Shown here: one piece after another, positions 6,663 through 7,047 of the stretch
Numbering within the stretch: position 1 is the first letter of the stretch
How the letters are laid out: the number at the start of each line of letters is the position of its first letter
Assembly: GCA_023229605.1 (NCBI GenBank)
Contig: JALNYY010000184.1
Coordinates: 1-7,047 of the forward strand
DNA length: 7,047 nt
Source: Methylobacter sp.
GTDB lineage: Bacteria; Pseudomonadota; Gammaproteobacteria; Methylococcales; Methylomonadaceae
Reading direction: 5' to 3'
Position numbers and translations under genes: made by a program
Notes under the pieces: model-generated
Told to the model about the DNA's origin: nothing
What the model saw: the letters and a program-made list of their open reading frames with translations, nothing else
Databases searched by the model: none

Positions 6663-7047
6663 TAACCTTCCCCTACAGTGATGTTTTTGCCGGGAATATA
6701 ACGCTCAAAATCCGCACGGAAAAATTTCAATGCGCTTTGCAACGGCTCCATGGCTCCCGGCGCCAATGCACAGAATGTATTGCCCGGCGCCATCATGCGC
6801 GTAAGCCCTGACAAGGTGTCGAGATCTTCGATGCGGCCGCGCCCGGCGATAATATCCTGCAACAGCGTGACGACCCAGGGCAAGCCGTCCCGACACGGCG
6901 TACACCAGCCGCAGGACTCCCGGGCAAAAAACCGTTCCAGGTTCAGCACCATCTGCACCGGGCAGGTCTTGTCGTCGAGGATGATCATCGTGCCGGTGCC
7001 CATGCGGCTCCCCGCCTTGGATACCGCGTCGTAATCCATGACGACAT
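6662..7047 (-). CDS. nuoF: NADH-quinone oxidoreductase subunit F (NuoF), C-terminal part only
   Basis: The 3' end of the NADH- and FMN-binding subunit, where NADH is oxidised. About 127 of the usual 420-445 residues are in the window and the frame is open past 7047, so the 5' end lies outside. The ATG at 7039 is internal (the upstream codons read Val-Val), not the true start. All four N3 [4Fe-4S] ligands are present: the three of ESCGWCTPCRDG (codons at 6911-6913, 6902-6904 and 6893-6895) and the cysteine of GNTFCALAPGAMEPL (codon 6770-6772). The preceding segment AGSRMGTGTMIILDD is the conserved end of the flavodomain. The NADH- and FMN-binding Gly-rich regions lie upstream, out of view. The tail (PGKNITVGEG) ends earlier than the E. 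coli one, as I recall it. The stop TAA shares one base with the nuoG start. Confidence 0.97.
   Translation of the reverse strand, partial: VVMDYDAVSKAGSRMGTGTMIILDDKTCPVQMVLNLERFFARESCGWCTPCRDGLPWVVTLLQDIIAGRGRIEDLDTLSGLTRMMAPGNTFCALAPGAMEPLQSALKFFRADFERYIPGKNITVGEG

Noticed and set aside
1..7047. Search for RNA genes, CRISPR repeats, insertion sequences, attachment sites, internal promoters, terminators or an embedded novel system
   Set aside because: Coding sequence covers all but three gaps of 22, 14 and 9 nt, and no repeat array, inverted-repeat pair or tRNA-like structure was seen by eye. The window reads as an ordinary conserved nuo operon.

Overview
The window is an internal slice of a bacterial nuo operon, which encodes the proton-pumping NADH:ubiquinone oxidoreductase (respiratory complex I). 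Every supported gene is on the minus strand, so transcription runs from high to low coordinates. In that order they are the 3' end of nuoF, then complete nuoG, nuoH, nuoI, nuoJ and nuoK, then the first 540 codons of nuoL, which runs off position 1. This is the canonical nuoA-B-C/D-E-F-G-H-I-J-K-L-M-N order. The rest of the cluster should therefore lie above 7047 (nuoA to nuoE and most of nuoF) and below 1 (end of nuoL, nuoM, nuoN).

The genes are packed almost without gaps. nuoF/nuoG overlap by 1 nt (TAATG), and nuoG/nuoH and nuoJ/nuoK overlap by 4 nt (ATGA). The gaps are 22 nt (nuoH/nuoI), 14 nt (nuoI/nuoJ) and 9 nt (nuoK/nuoL), each with a readable Shine-Dalgarno sequence. There is no promoter, terminator, RNA gene, repeat array or mobile element that I can support, and no gene-free stretch longer than 22 bases. 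This fits one polycistronic message that is translationally coupled at several junctions.

Functionally, the window covers part of the electron-input arm (NuoF C-terminus with the N3 cluster ligands; NuoG with N1b, N4, N5 and the extra N7 site), the link to quinone (NuoI with N6a/N6b; NuoH at the quinone chamber), and part of the membrane pump arm (NuoJ, NuoK, NuoL). The expected iron-sulfur cysteines and nearly all the key membrane charged residues are present, so the complex is probably active.

The organism looks like a gammaproteobacterium. The proteins resemble the Escherichia coli subunits as I remember them along most of their length (NuoI, NuoK and NuoL especially), and NuoG is the long form with all four N7 cysteines. 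The DNA is moderately GC-rich. A methanotroph-like or other environmental gammaproteobacterium is possible, but the window alone does not settle genus or family.

I see no undescribed system here: this is a conserved housekeeping operon. The one sequence detail that stands out is in NuoL, where the lysine of the broken TM12 helix is kept but the usual following Asp-Glu is replaced by His-Arg.
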